A stretch of 64,000 bases of DNA from Acridotheres tristis (lineage: Eukaryota; Chordata; Aves; Passeriformes; Sturnidae). The stretch's first letter is position 1; each line of letters begins with the position of its first letter. Made by a program: the position numbers and the translations under genes. The notes under the pieces were generated by a model. The model was not told the DNA's origin. It ran no database searches and saw only the letters and a list, made by a program, of their open reading frames with translations. Positions 35,850-47,166 of the stretch are shown here, one piece after another. The DNA lies in the NCBI GenBank assembly GCA_037013685.1, contig CM072908.1, positions 3,733,001-3,797,000 of the forward strand, in the 5' to 3' direction.

Positions 35850-36440
35850 TGGGGAGCTACTCAAGCCACGCGAGCTGCTTTGCAGCGAGCAATTTGGTTT
35901 CTGCCTTTGGTTCCTTCTGCTGCTCACAAATAGCCCAGGTGCCAGCTTGGAATCTTACAAATTTGTTCTCGGTTGGACGGATTTCAGCCCCGTTGCTTGT
36001 GTGTGAAATATTTCCTCTGATCGTTGCTTTTGAGCGCTCGCCGCCTGTGATTCCCCCATCACGCCTGGGCTCGACTGCCGGCGTGCAGCAGAGCATTTCC
36101 TCTGCCTCGTGAAAGGAAGGGAAAACGGCGGCGTGTGCTCATATGGATGTTCTGTAGGACAGTGCTGGGAAACCTCTTTTGATGTTTTGCTTTCAGATTT
36201 CTCAAGTTGAAAAGGAATAACGTGCAAACGCCTTCCCCTTCCGCTCCCAGTGCTGTGTGCTCCCCTGCACGCTTAGCACCGCCGCTCTAACCAGCCGTAA
36301 ATACTGTTTGAGTTTGGCTTATTATCTCCAAGGTAATTTATGCTTTTCTGCTCATCCAGGGCGTTTACAGGCCTTCTGTTCTCTGCTGAACTGAGTGTTG
36401 TGATGAAGAGCTGCTATTGTTCAGTTAAGAAGCAATGTTG
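35850..36440. promoter_or_regulatory. Candidate regulatory block, CpG-bearing and AT-rich
   Basis: Nearly 600 bp of high-complexity sequence with more CpG than background (GCGCTCGCCG, ACGGCGGCGTG) mixed with AT-rich words (GTAAATACTGTTTG, GGCTTATTATCTCC, GGTAATTTATGC). The minus frame at 35857-36096 is open for 79 codons with no known similarity. Combined CpG retention and AT-rich motifs suggest selection or an unmethylated regulatory region. Confidence 0.35.
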
Positions 36441-36579
36441 ATTGCCAAGAACCAACCAGAATCAGTGTTTTCCATTCTTCCTGGGTCAGACTGGAGGGGA
36501 AAAGCCTCAAGGAAAAAGTCATGTGGGGCAAGGCAGGGACAGCAGAATCCAGGTGGCAAAGAGCCATGGTGCCATGGTA

Positions 36580-37250
36580 AATTGTCAAGAATCTTAATTA
36601 GGAACAAATTAACTATATTTCAATTCCACATATAACATGACCCATGTAATTAAATTATTGCTAAAATGCTCTAGACTTCTTCCTCCTACAGGCATCTCTG
36701 GCATCTCTCCCTGGCACTGCTGCTGGGCTTTGTGCCCATCCTGGTGGGTAGTTTCACATCCTGAGAGAGCGTTTGATGTGGGCAATAGGTTGGATCTCAT
36801 CGATTGCTGTGGCTGAAGAAGACTTGCTGAATCTCATCAGGTTGTGGCAGTGCACGTTCTGCAGCGGGCAGTGTCTGCATGGTGACGTTAGCAGAGAGAG
36901 ACGATGTTCTTCAGGGTAAACGCCTTCTGGAAACTTCTTCTGTGGCACATCCGTGTTGGCTGGATCTATTATCCAACCATTTTGCTCCCCGAAGCATTGC
37001 AGAGAAGACAAAATGAGAACCATGGTCCTTCAGGAGCTTCAGTGGGTGCTGGATGTTTGCTTTAAATAGAATTAACCATGCAAATTGAATCATGTGAGTG
37101 TAAATTAGCACTCGTTCCACCAGTGCTCTCGGTGCCGCTTAACCTACCATTTACCCCAAGACATCTGCTAAGTGCCATTCTTTCGAGTACTTAAACAGCG
37201 CCTCTCGCTAACCAGAGAGCCCCAGCCCCGCGCACCAGCAGAGCTGCCGC
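36580..37250. promoter_or_regulatory. Candidate regulatory block
   Basis: AT-rich ends (36590-36670: CTTAATTAGG, TAATTAAATTATTGC; 37060-37100: GAATTAACCATGCAAATTG with a perfect octamer at 37078-37085) flank the stretch holding the 89-codon minus-strand frame. 37190-37275 adds CTCTCGCTAACCAGAGAG, a short dyad, and TAATTATCGTTAAAGG. Confidence 0.35.
36754..37023 (-). CDS. Doubtful 89-codon open frame
   Basis: This ATG-initiated minus-strand frame has a more protein-like composition than others here: a hydrophobic start (MVLILSSLQCFG), then a mixed, non-repetitive sequence with a CRHCPLQNVHCHN cysteine/histidine cluster around residues 48-60 and many C/G-ending codons. Just upstream TTTTGTCTTCTCTGCAA resembles a decayed 3' splice site (CAA instead of CAG). 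I recognise no family. It may be a chance frame in a conserved noncoding block, an old exon remnant or a small secreted peptide. Chance is most likely. Confidence 0.15.
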   Translation of the reverse strand: MVLILSSLQCFGEQNGWIIDPANTDVPQKKFPEGVYPEEHRLSLLTSPCRHCPLQNVHCHNLMRFSKSSSATAIDEIQPIAHIKRSLRM

Positions 37251-37965
37251 AAGCCTGTAATTATCGTTAAAGGACTATTGTGCTCCTGGCGCTGATGAAG
37301 GCAGCGGGTGAGGCTTTCCAGCCTGGCTCCCTGCTTGCCAAGGGGAGGATGAGTGGGGCTGGGGCTGAAGCCTGCCTGCTCCCTTCCCGTGCCCGCTCTG
37401 GCAGCAGGGAAGGTCCTGGCACACCGCTGTGGTGATGTTGCCCAGATACCAGCAGTGGTGGTCGGCATAAGAAACTGAAAATGGGCTGTCAGAGGAAGGC
37501 TCCCCAGGGTTGCTGCCGGGCAAGGGGGTCTCAGCCTGCTGGAGGATTGCAGCCCTCACTCTCTCTTGCTGGCATCGCTTCCTCTGCAGCCGAAATGAAG
37601 GAAGAGGGCCCAGGGCTGCAGCCAGCACCGTGTGGCTCCAAGCCTTCAGCAGCGTGAGCTGTTATTTAAGCCTTTGATGTCATAGTTGGGAGAATTAATG
37701 TGTTAACCTCGTGGAGAAGGTGGTGTGCGGGCAGGCTGGAGGCACCGGCACTCTGCCCTGCAGCACAGCTTTGCTGCTGCGTGTCAGATCACAGCTGGAA
37801 GTGGGATGAGGGGATGAACAGGTGGAGGACGATGGCGTTGCCGATGTCCAAGCAGCTCAAAGGGGTGCCTTGGATCCTCAGTCTTTTCTTTGGCTGAGCC
37901 CCTCCTAGGAAACGTAAATGTGATGCTCATTGGCTTCTCGTTTTTCCAGCCTCTTCCTGCAGTGT
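37251..37965. other. Anonymous GC-rich sequence
   Basis: No gene or repeat recognised. The 117-codon minus frame at 37275-37628 is low in complexity. Confidence 0.45.
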
Positions 37966-38200
37966 GAGAAAACCCATTGTGGCTGGTGTGAATGGAGTTG
38001 GACACAATTCCTCCACAGTGGTTATGCAAATTCCCGGCAATAATGACATGTTGTCGTGTGTGATGCTGAGAACAGATGGCCTGAAGACAGGCTCAAGATC
38101 GGAATTAGTCCTGGGCTCCAGCAACAGAGCCGGGAGCATATGGGCCTCATCGATCCTTGCTTTAGCCTTAATAGCAAAGGGAACAGTAACATATGAATAA
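37966..38200. promoter_or_regulatory. Candidate regulatory block with octamer
   Basis: Non-repetitive block with a perfect POU octamer ATGCAAAT at 38024-38031 inside GGTTATGCAAATTCCCGGC, followed by CAATAATGACATG and CTTTAGCCTTAATAGC. Confidence 0.3.
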
Positions 38201-40391
38201 AAGCCAAAGGAGAGGAGAAAAAACAAGACTGTGGTGATTCAGTGGTACTCAGGCTCTTCTGAAGAGCTGAAATGGTCCCTCCTCAAATTCGAGCATCCTT
38301 CCAGCAACAGACGGAGCTTTGCTGTGGAGGATCCCTGAAGGCTGGAGCAGCTCCTCTCTGCAGCAGCACAGAGGTCTGCATGCACCCACATCAGAGCCCT
38401 TCAGCCCTGTTATTTATGCTGTGGCTTCCCGGCGGTGTGAAAGCACCAGCGGTGGTTTAGAATTCCATTTGGCACTTTGTTTTATTGGGAGGCTTCGGGA
38501 GCTGCTGTGATAGATGGCTGCTTCCCTCCTGTTTGTCACATCCGTGCTGTATGAGTTATCAGTGGCTGGTTTCTGACTCGGAGCCGGCACGAGGGGCTTT
38601 GGAAAATGGGGCATCACTTGTTCATTGCTTATAGCTTTGTAAATCTGTGAAGGACTGGGGTTCTTCTGCCTTTTATTTCAATCTAATGGTGTTTTAAGGC
38701 AGCTCGCTGATGCTGCTTGGGATTTCTCCAAGGACCAAATAGGAAACTGATACATACCATGGAAGTGCTGAGCAGTGAAGATTGATTCTGTCAGTTAAAC
38801 ATCACAGGAGCATAAACAGTGTGTGCTGCTGTGCCTGCTCCCCTCTGACATCAGCAGAACCAAACCTTCCTGTCAGCAGGCGAGCTGTCACTTCAAGCCC
38901 TGAATGCAGCATCTGGATGAAAAGGGAAATTTTTTTTTAAGCTCTCCTATTCCTAATCAGCTGTGTGTCTCGGTCCTAATATTTGCCTAGAGCGAGTTAT
39001 TTCAATAATCTGAGTAAGTGGTCCCCAAGGTTTGTCTCTGCAAAAGCACACGAAAGGGATCTCAGTGCCTGTGCTGCTGAAATTAATTGATCCCGATATT
39101 TTCTTGAGGAGGGATAAAAAGAATAATGTGGTTTCAGACCAGGACAGTTGAAATCCTAGGGAAGATGGTATTTAATGGGTGTCCACAGCTACTCTGCCAG
39201 GCTTCAGGGGAGCTCTCATCCCAGCCCTGGGTGCACTGGTAGCCAGTGGCTGGGAAACACCCCAAGATTTTTTTTGTGCTAGTTAGACATACCCTGAAAA
39301 CACCCATTGAAAAGGTCTTTCAGCCCCCCTCAGCCTCAAGGACAGCCCATCCCTCCTACAGCCCTGTGCTCTCTGGCCATCACAGACCTCCTCTGGGACA
39401 GGCCCCACGCTGACCCCCAGCCCTGGCAGCGCTGTCAGCATCCTTGGTTTCCATGGCAACTGCAGAATGCCAAGTATGGAGCTGGTGCACACCACAGCAT
39501 CGCCAGCTTTCCCTCTTCAGGAAGTGGGTAGCATGAGCTGGAGCTGCCCACGGGACCCTGGGTGCAGGACACTCTGCACGGCCAGACCCAGCTGCAGGGG
39601 GTTTATTTCAGAACCACTGTGCAGGAAGGGAACTCTTCCACCCTCCAGAGAAGCACACGTGGATATTTTTAGCAGGGCAGCAAGACAAACGAGCTCAGCT
39701 CTTCCAGACATCCATCTGCTTTGTCTGTTCTGGACCCCACACCCTTTCCAAGTAAATTGAGTCCTGTGCCAGGTCCCGTTTGCTCTCCTCAGCCACTGTG
39801 CTGCAAAGCCATGGGGTTTGCTCTTAGGAAATGCCCATCCCTGGTTTCTCCTGCACAGGGCAGACACAGCCATGATTCCTGGGAACTCAGCTTTCTCTGA
39901 TGCTGTTCTTGAGGCAAGCATTTAGGATTTTATTCCCTGCCTTAACCAGAGGCAGTTTGGCTGGATGCTCAGGGCAGGCTGTGGCTCCGTGGTGTCCGTG
40001 GCTGTCCCCACAGTCCCCGAGCACTGCCAGCAGCACCGTGACTCCCACCCTCACCCCTGCACTGCTGCAGGTGGAGTGAGCACACGAGGGGAATGAGACT
40101 GATAAAATACAGTCCCGGGATAGTTCCAAGAGCAGTCTATGAGGCTCCCTGTCGTTTTTCAATCACTCTTCATTGACACTGAAAGAAAAACCCGGGCTGA
40201 GCAGCTGTGACCCCAAATGTGGTCCCTGCTCCCATGGCAGGTGGCACCCGGCTGTGCCAATTGGAATTATTTATGCTTGGATCTGAAGGGCAGGGAAAGG
40301 TGGGTTACACCTTTCCTGCCAGTGCTGGGAATCTGCATATGCCTGATGCTCATCTATTACCTTGTTTTTCATGTCCTGCACTGAGGGGGAA
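38201..40391. other. Anonymous sequence
   Basis: AT-rich patches at 38630-38770, 38930-39010 (TTTTTTTTAAGC, CCTAATATTTGCC) and 39070-39180 (GAAATTAATTGATCCCG). Otherwise GC-rich. No gene recognised. Confidence 0.4.
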
Positions 40392-40455
40392 GGCACACGA
40401 AGCACAGAGAGCCGGGAGATTTGGGGCACACAAAGCACAGAGCGGGGAGGTTTGG
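40392..40455 (+). repeat. Two-copy tandem duplication (33 + 31 bp)
   Basis: GGCACACGAAGCACAGAG... (40392-40424) is directly followed by GGCACACAAAGCACAGAG... (40425-40455). Both end in GGGAGRTTTGG and differ by a few substitutions and a 2-bp deletion. Confidence 0.85.
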
Positions 40456-40889
40456 GACCATCCTGGCCTCACTGAAGTTGCTCACGGAGCTGCAGAGCAG
40501 AGCTCGGTCTCCCTGGCAATGGTTGCCATGCGATCGCTGCTGTGGCGCTGCATCCGCCTGACTTCAGTCAAACGTGCCCTTCCCGAGGGAATGCGCTCGT
40601 GTCAGTCCCCAAGGAGGACACAATGGATGGGCTCCTGTTGATGGGGAAAGGGCAAGAAGAGGGAGGAACCTGGAGGTCTGAACCCAGCAGTGCAGCTGCC
40701 CCCAATCTGCAGTGAGTATGGGAAGCAGATGCTGTGCAGGAGTGAAGCTCTTGCTCCCCAAACTGCTGGCAGGGTCCTTACCAGAATCCCATCCCGCTGA
40801 AGAGCCTGATTATCAGATAGACTCTGGCAGTGGATGCAGTTTTCCACACATAGCATGGCTGGAAGACATCTCTAACCTATTTTTCAGTG
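40456..40889. other. Anonymous sequence
   Basis: GC-rich with no recognised feature. Confidence 0.5.
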
Positions 40890-41760
40890 GTTATTGAACA
40901 TTTCCAGGTCGATGCCCAGGCTGCAGTCGGTCACTGTGGTCTCGGTGCTCCTGGAGTTGATGGAGTAACAATTTCATAGAAGTGCCTTCTGTCTGCCAAT
41001 GAAGGATCAGTTACTCTGTGAGATAACTCTTCTGGTTTGAACAAAGACTCCTTTACAGGAATGTAAGTTCCTCATTTTAAATCCAAATGCAAAATTTAAA
41101 AATTCCATTACCACAAGAAGCTGGTAGGAAACTAGTGGCTTGGGTAAAGTATTTGATCACACGTGGAAAATTATCAAGTCAAAAAATATTGAGAAACACA
41201 TGCTGGCTGCTCAGAACCTTCATCTGCCACTGCTGGGCAGAACCAGGTCCTGGAGAGCTCACACTGGGGTGGTTGAAGTTCTCCAGAGAGAGCTGTCCCA
41301 GCGTTTCCCAGATTCTTTGCATGTGACTTCTGTACCCACTTTTCCACATGAACAATAACGCTGGAACGAACGTCAGTCATCAGACAGGCATAATTGGATT
41401 TGGAAAATGTGATATTGTGAATTAAGTTGACTGATGGGGAAATGTCAGTTTTATTAACAATCTTCCTTCAGATGATAATTTTACATCTATAAGGATGAAT
41501 TACAAGAGTACTTGAAAGCATCACTCTCAAATGATGAAGTCATTTTAATAAAGGCTGACTTTCTCTTTCATATACTTGTTTTTAAATATTTTATCTCCTT
41601 ATGGGAAACTGTGTCCAATTCAGAGCCAAAACTGATGTAAAAAATGCCATTTTCATCTTCACACAGAGAAACACCTTCACCCTCAGGCGAGCTCCCAGCT
41701 GGATGCAGCCTGGCCTGCCACCTCTTCTTGGGGTTTCAATGCAAATCTGATCATTGAACA
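40890..41760. promoter_or_regulatory. Long AT-rich candidate regulatory region
   Basis: Over 800 bp of mostly AT-rich, non-repetitive DNA: AAATGCAAAATTTAAAAATT, GCATAATTGGATTTGG, GTGAATTAAGTTG, TTTTATTAACAATC, GATGATAATTTTACATC, CATTTTAATAAAGG and TTAAATATTTTATC. A POU octamer ATGCAAAT is at 41739-41746. No exon or mobile-element signature is visible. Confidence 0.4.
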
Positions 41761-42709
41761 AATCTTCTTCCTTTCATGGTATTTTTCCAGAAGAAAGGGG
41801 TGGGAAATGCAGTAAGAGAAAGAGTAAGACAGAAAATCTGACACTTGGAAACGTCCCCACCTCCCTTCAGCTGAAGAAAGCTTGGCTTTATCCACACCTT
41901 TCACAGCAAGGGGCTCGTTTTCCCCTCATCCTTTCAGCCCTGGTGCTGCTGGAATTGAAAGATTTGGGGTTTTTACATCAGTGCTGTAGGGCAGCTCAGA
42001 TGCAATCACCATTTCCCTTCTCTACCTCAGCTTACTCTGATTGAGAGTGCCTCACTAAATGTTTGATGATGCAGTGGAGACTGGAGCTGTGTCCCTCACG
42101 GACACTGGGCTGTGCAGAGCCTGTGGTCCCCTCTGACCGAGCCTCTGTCAGGGCACAGCAGCCACTTCATTATGTCCCTATTGATCAATTAAACGCTTCG
42201 TGCCTTATTTATCCTGCAGCCAGGAATGAGCATTGTAGGAGCAAAGAGCAATCGGGTTGGACTAAAATCTAAGGAAGAAAAATGAGCTGATAAAAGCCCT
42301 GCTGCACCTGGCTTCCCCCTCAGAGGAGCCTTGAGAGAATCAGAGGGTTTTTTTTCCTAATGAAAAAAAATTGTTGAAAACCCTTTTTTGCCAAAGTTTT
42401 GGTGTTTGCACGTGTGCAAATGATGACAGTGAGGAAAGGAAGGTCTGTGTTTCCAGGGGAGTGGAGCTTGAAGCACAGCAGAGCTTTGTGGAGCTCTGGG
42501 CTTCTGTGCCCAGCCAAGAGTCAAGTCCTTGCAGCCAGGACCTGGGGATGGACTGATGGGCAGATCCCAGCCCTGGGATGAGGCAGGGCTGGGAGGCAGC
42601 ACCGGCAGAGCCTCGGGGAGCCCATTCCCTGGCACAGAACCCTGCTCCCACCCACCTGATGGGACAGGTGACCTACTTATTTGCACTTGAGAGATGAATG
42701 GAGGGAGGC
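41761..42709. other. Anonymous sequence
   Basis: Mixed, with an AT-rich patch at 42160-42210 (TTGATCAATTAAACG) and a T8/A8 pair near 42345-42370. No gene recognised. Confidence 0.4.
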
Positions 42710-43247
42710 TGTAATGGTTTGAAAGCAAAACCAGTGAGAGACTCCCAGTCAGAAATACAATCTAATAGGGGAAAAAAACGGGAGAAAAAAAAATACATGC
42801 AATAGAATAAAAGAAAACCACTGAGAGAGTCAGAGTACAACCTGACACCCCACTAGTTAGGGTGGTGGTAGAAGTCCAGATGAAGTGTTCTTGTTGAAGT
42901 AATGATCCTGTAGAAAGGCCTGGTAGCTCTTGTCCTCTGGAAACCAGTGGGTAAGGCTGAGATCAAATCTCAGTTTTTATCTGGTTAGGAAATGCTTGGC
43001 TCCCTACCCTGGGTGGAGCATCTCTCAGTGAGATTATGTAATTTTATCAGCCATGCACTGGGACTCAATGGCCCATTAACAGGAGAAATCTCCAGGAGGA
43101 AGGATGGGTCATGGAAAAGGTAAAGAACACTGCCACACCTGGTTTTTATCAAATGGCCCATTAGCAGAGGATGTCTCCCACAGAGATCAGGATCACTGTC
43201 CCAGCTGATTTCAACAGATGGTGATAGAATACAAACTTTTGGGCACA
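42710..43247. mobile_element. LTR-like sequence with internal duplication
   Basis: The block opens TGTAATGGTTTG and may close GGGCACA, giving TG...CA ends of about 540 bp. CCAGATAAAAACTG on the minus strand (plus 42971-42984) is TATA-like, and an A-rich stretch lies at 42770-42815. The word AATGGCCCATTA occurs at 43067-43078 and 43152-43163 with similar sequence after each copy, so an 85-bp internal duplication is likely. The style matches avian ERVL-type LTRs. There is no matching target-site duplication and strand is unresolved. Related sequence may continue to about 43460. Confidence 0.5.
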
Positions 43248-44514
43248 TCTTTACATTGTACCCTAGGACAGAGGCAGATGCTGGATTGCCCAATGTTGAG
43301 ATGGAAGATACCTCCAGAACCCCTGGGGAGGCCCAGACAGAGCTGCTGCTGCAACTGTGGGGACACAAAGCCCTGCAGTGGGGAGACCACTGCCATGTCA
43401 GTGTCTGATATGCCCACTATTTCTCCCTCACAAAAGGAACCCCCAATATCAAAGTCAAATTAGAATTCTGGCTGCTTTTTGGTGAAGATCTGAATCTGCC
43501 AAAGCGGTTTTGTGCTGCAGGAGTTTGAAGTCAGATGCTTTAGCGGCACAGAGAGCGCGGGGCTGGATTTGCATGTGAAATGAATCATGCCCAATGTGAT
43601 TAAAAATGCCATAAAGGATGAATTTAAGATTTTTTTCTTACTTACTAGTAAAGTTTTTCAGTAATTTTCCACCCCCTCAGCTGAGCATCGTTCAGATGAA
43701 CTGGAGAGAAACTTTCTCTGCGATTCATTACTGAGAGGTCTGAGGGGAATTCTCTGTATTTCAGTGAAAAAGCAAAGCTAAAAATAAAGGTTTTTCCATC
43801 ATCAAAGTATTTGTGTAGAAGCTGAGACTGTGGGGAGCACGAGGGCAGCAATATATCTCGTGAGTGGCTGGTGGGGACTGACCAGGGAAGGGAGAAGGAG
43901 CAGGCAGGGTGTGGTGTGGGATGGGCAAGGTGAGCACCCGCTGTCCTTCAGCGTGTGGCAAGGCCCCAGAGCCATGGCTGGGAGGCAGCTTGGCACTGGC
44001 ATTAACACTGACACCATCTGATCTGGAAAACCAAGTGCAGAGTGATGCAGAAAGGTCAATCTCCTTGCCACAGGGTGGTTCCACAGGTAACTCAGCAGTG
44101 TGTACTGTAGAGATGTGCTGGGAAGCTGGGACCTGCCTTCAGAGTCTGCTAAATTTGGGGAGTATGGGAGATCAGAGGGTGCTCTGGCTCACAGAGATCA
44201 TGTGGGGTCCAGGCAGAGCAGCTCCAGCATTGTGAGCAAACAGGGGGCTGGACTGGGATTCCATTGCTCCGTGTTCCAGCAACTGAACATTGCCAGCGTG
44301 ACCTCTGGAAAAAGCCACCCCTGGGCTCAGCCTGGGGATGAGGAGCTGCCATGCTCTCTCCTGCCCATCTCTAACACCAGTAACATGAAGCTGTTGCCAA
44401 CCCCAGCGCTGAATGCAAACACCTGAAGTTTGCACAGCTTTCAGCAAAGTCTAACTCTGCATAACTGGCTGGCACAGATGTGCCTCGAGGCCCAGGAGCA
44501 GCTGCTGCTTGTGT
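43248..44514. other. Anonymous sequence, first part possibly linked to the LTR
   Basis: 43248-43460 may be internal or flanking retroviral-element sequence but shows no protein similarity. 43560-43660 is AT-rich with an ATTTGCAT octamer at 43567-43574. The remainder is GC-rich and featureless. Confidence 0.35.
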
Positions 44515-44635
44515 CCCCATCCCATCCACACCCATCCCATCCACACCCCCATCCCACCTGCATCTCCATCCCACGTGCATTTCCATCCCTCCCGCACCCC
44601 CATCCCACCCACAGCTCCCTCCCACCCACATCCCG
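44515..44635 (+). repeat. CCCATCCCA-type minisatellite
   Basis: About seven units of 15-18 bp built on CCCATCCCAYCCACA. The first two are identical 15-mers; later ones are diverged with CTGCAT or CGTGCAT ends. Strongly C-rich on the plus strand. Confidence 0.85.
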
Positions 44636-44659
44636 CTGCCCACGGACACAGCAGTTAGT

Positions 44660-45070
44660 CCCTGAGGAAAGATTATTTGCATGATTAGAAAAAAAAGGGG
44701 GAGGAACACTGCCGGCAGCAAACCACGCTCCTTATCCATGCTCTTATGAAACAGATGCATGTCAGCAGACGTCTTAATGCAAGCATCTAAACCAGTGAGA
44801 GCAGAATCAGTGGCTGGGGGAAGAAAGGAGATCCCTCTCCACCTCCAAATGCTAGCTGAAATCGTATTTCCATGTAAATGCAGTTTCTGTAAATGCACAC
44901 TAACTCACCAGTAGCTCCAGGAGCCATTGCGTATTCATGGCAGAAGAGCTTTTTACCCGAACAGGAGTTTTCCAGGGTACTTTGCATGAATTTTTCCTTT
45001 TTCTCTGCGTGTCGGAGTTTGACTAACACATTGAAAATTAAAAAATAATTGAAACGGATCATATGCAGCT
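44660..45070. promoter_or_regulatory. Candidate regulatory block with octamer
   Basis: ATTTGCATGATTAG with a perfect octamer at 44675-44682 opens the block. GTACTTTGCATGAATTTTTC and GAAAATTAAAAAATAATTG (near 45025) close it. High complexity, no repeat signature. Confidence 0.35.
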
Positions 45071-46059
45071 CAGCAGGGGCCTTATTTTCCGGTGAGCGGC
45101 AAGGGAACGGAGGAGCGGTAACGTGCAGCTTTTGTAGCCTTGTCACTTTGATGAATTCTTTAGGAACATCAGCGGCAGCACGGGGAGGCTCTGGCTCAGC
45201 CAGAGCAGCAGAACAGGCTGGGTCGGTGGAGTCTTGTCCCAGAGAAGAGCTTGTGTGTTTTCCCCTAATCTGCAATCTCCTGTTTCCTTGTGAGCACACA
45301 CTGGAGATGGAGCACTCCGATGAGAGGAGTGCTGGCGCACGGCTGAGCTTCTCCCCAGAAATGGCCCCTTCAGCGCTGGCAGAGGAAAGGTCCCTCCTGC
45401 ATGCCCACAGCCAAGTTCAGCTCAGGTGAGACGTTACCTGGTGCTGGTTGTGCTCAGCACGATGACAGCCACGTCCCTGATGGCATTGGTTCCTTGCCTT
45501 GCACGGACAGCCACCCACCTCCCACCGTGTGTGGCCATGCCATTCCCCAAACCAAACCCCAAAGGAACTGAGCAAACAAACCTGAGGTCACAAGGAGTGG
45601 TCCTGGAGCCCCCAAACGGACTCTCAGTTTAGCCAGGGAGGGTCTGCCAAGGACGGCTTCCCAGGGAAAATCAAACCCAATCATGGCTTGGAATCGTGTC
45701 TGCCTGCAAACATTTCCATGCCACATCTGCTGCTTTGAATTAGGACCTGAATATTCATCTCCAAAATGTATAATTTATACTTACAGCAGACAATTCATAA
45801 TTTAAGTGTTATTGCTCTAAATTAAGTATTACATTTAAGCTGGCTGTGGACCAGATAACTAAAACCAAGACACCACGAAGAGGAAACCCGCACTCTAATT
45901 CGTACCATGAGGTCCCAACTGGATGTCAGCAGCCAGGCACACATAAAGGGAGGATGCCCCATCCAGAGCAGGGCAGGACCCAGCCACTCCTATGCTCCCA
46001 CCTGCCCCTCTCCCTCCTCCAACAGCAGTTGCAAGAGAAGGAAGCGGAAAAAAAGTCAG
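45071..46059. other. Anonymous sequence with AT patch at 45750-45850
   Basis: 45735-45845 has ATATTCATC, ATAATTTATACTTACAG, CATAATTTAAG and CTAAATTAAGTATTAC. The rest is GC-rich with no recognised gene. Confidence 0.4.
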
Positions 46060-46420
46060 GAATGAAAAAGGAAAATTAAACATGAAAATTTAATTAAATC
46101 ACCCTTTGATCACTCTCTGTGGAATGGACTTCATTCGGAAGATTATTTGTTGGAGAGCAATAACAGCTTCTAATTACGAGAGGATTCAATGTGGAACGAG
46201 GGGGTTATTATATTTTTTAAATCAACCCGGTTTCCCCTACACCAATCAACAAGACTGCCTGCACATTACCAGTTAACATTATTAAAGTTGTATTTTACAG
46301 CCTGGTTACTCGCCAGTGTTTATGAGTGTGAAATATCTGGTTTAAAGCTGACACAGAAATATCATCAAAGCGGTCCATGGAGAAACAGTTTGTGCCTTAA
46401 TTGGAAAAAGTGGGTGCTGG
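46060..46420. promoter_or_regulatory. AT-rich candidate enhancer with TCF/LEF site
   Basis: GGAAAATTAAACATG, ATTTAATTAAATC, then CCTTTGATC at 46103-46111 (TCF/LEF type), GCTTCTAATTACG, TTATTATATTTTTTAAATC and ACATTATTAAAG. About eight homeodomain-type cores lie in 360 bp of non-repetitive DNA. Among the densest motif clusters in the window. Confidence 0.45.
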
Positions 46421-46689
46421 GTGCATCTGTCTGCCATGGAAGACAGGGTGGGAGACAGCTGGCTTTCCCCATGGAGCCATCCACCCTCTCCATGGGCACT
46501 GCTGTGCTGGTGAGTGCAGTCACAGCCCCACCATCCCCAGGACCAGCCTTCTCAGCTGAGATGAAGAGCAGGAGATGTGTGGCAGAGGCCTGGTGAAAAT
46601 GGGGACCCTGGGCATCAGTCACCCAGGCTTTATCTCCCGTTGAGTAAATCCCCTGGAAGAGCAGCGTGGCTGCCTTGGCTTTGTGAATG
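46421..46689. other. Anonymous GC-rich sequence
   Basis: No feature recognised. Confidence 0.5.
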
Positions 46690-46980
46690 AGGCCCTTAAA
46701 GATTTGCATATATCATAATCCATGTGAGTCATAACCAGCCAGCGCTTCAAATGCTCTCCGAAAGAAAGAACCAAATATCCCCATTAGAGCTTTTATCCCC
46801 TGCTATTTCATATCACAATAAAATGTCAAAAGGAAAAGAGAAGCAGATTTCTGATATTATTACTTTGAACTTTTCTTGGCTATACTCCCCTGAAGCATGA
46901 CATTTACTGAGGAGAGGGAGAAAAGAAGAGGCTGGAATATCTCCTTAATCATCTTTATTTCAGCACTGTGGCATTGAGCA
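46690..46980. promoter_or_regulatory. Candidate regulatory block with octamer
   Basis: ATTTGCATATATCATAATCC with a perfect octamer at 46702-46709, followed by TCATATCACAATAAAATG, GATATTATTACTTTG and CCTTAATCATCTTTATTTC. Confidence 0.35.
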
Positions 46981-47128
46981 GCTGGACCATGTCTCCTGCC
47001 TGGATGGGAGAGATGATGGGTGGCACCACAGCCCTGAACCCTTCCTGTCCCCTGGCACCACTGAGGATCTGTCACCTCCTTGATGCTCCACCCAGGCACA
47101 GCTGGAGAGAGGCAATGGCCAACTTCCC
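46981..47128. other. Anonymous GC-rich sequence
   Basis: No feature recognised. Confidence 0.5.
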
Positions 47129-47166
47129 ATCATCATTATCATCACCATCATCATCACCATTGTCAT
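47129..47166 (+). repeat. (ATC)n imperfect trinucleotide repeat
   Basis: CATCATCATTATCATCACC and similar triplets over about 38 bp with a few interruptions. Confidence 0.9.
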
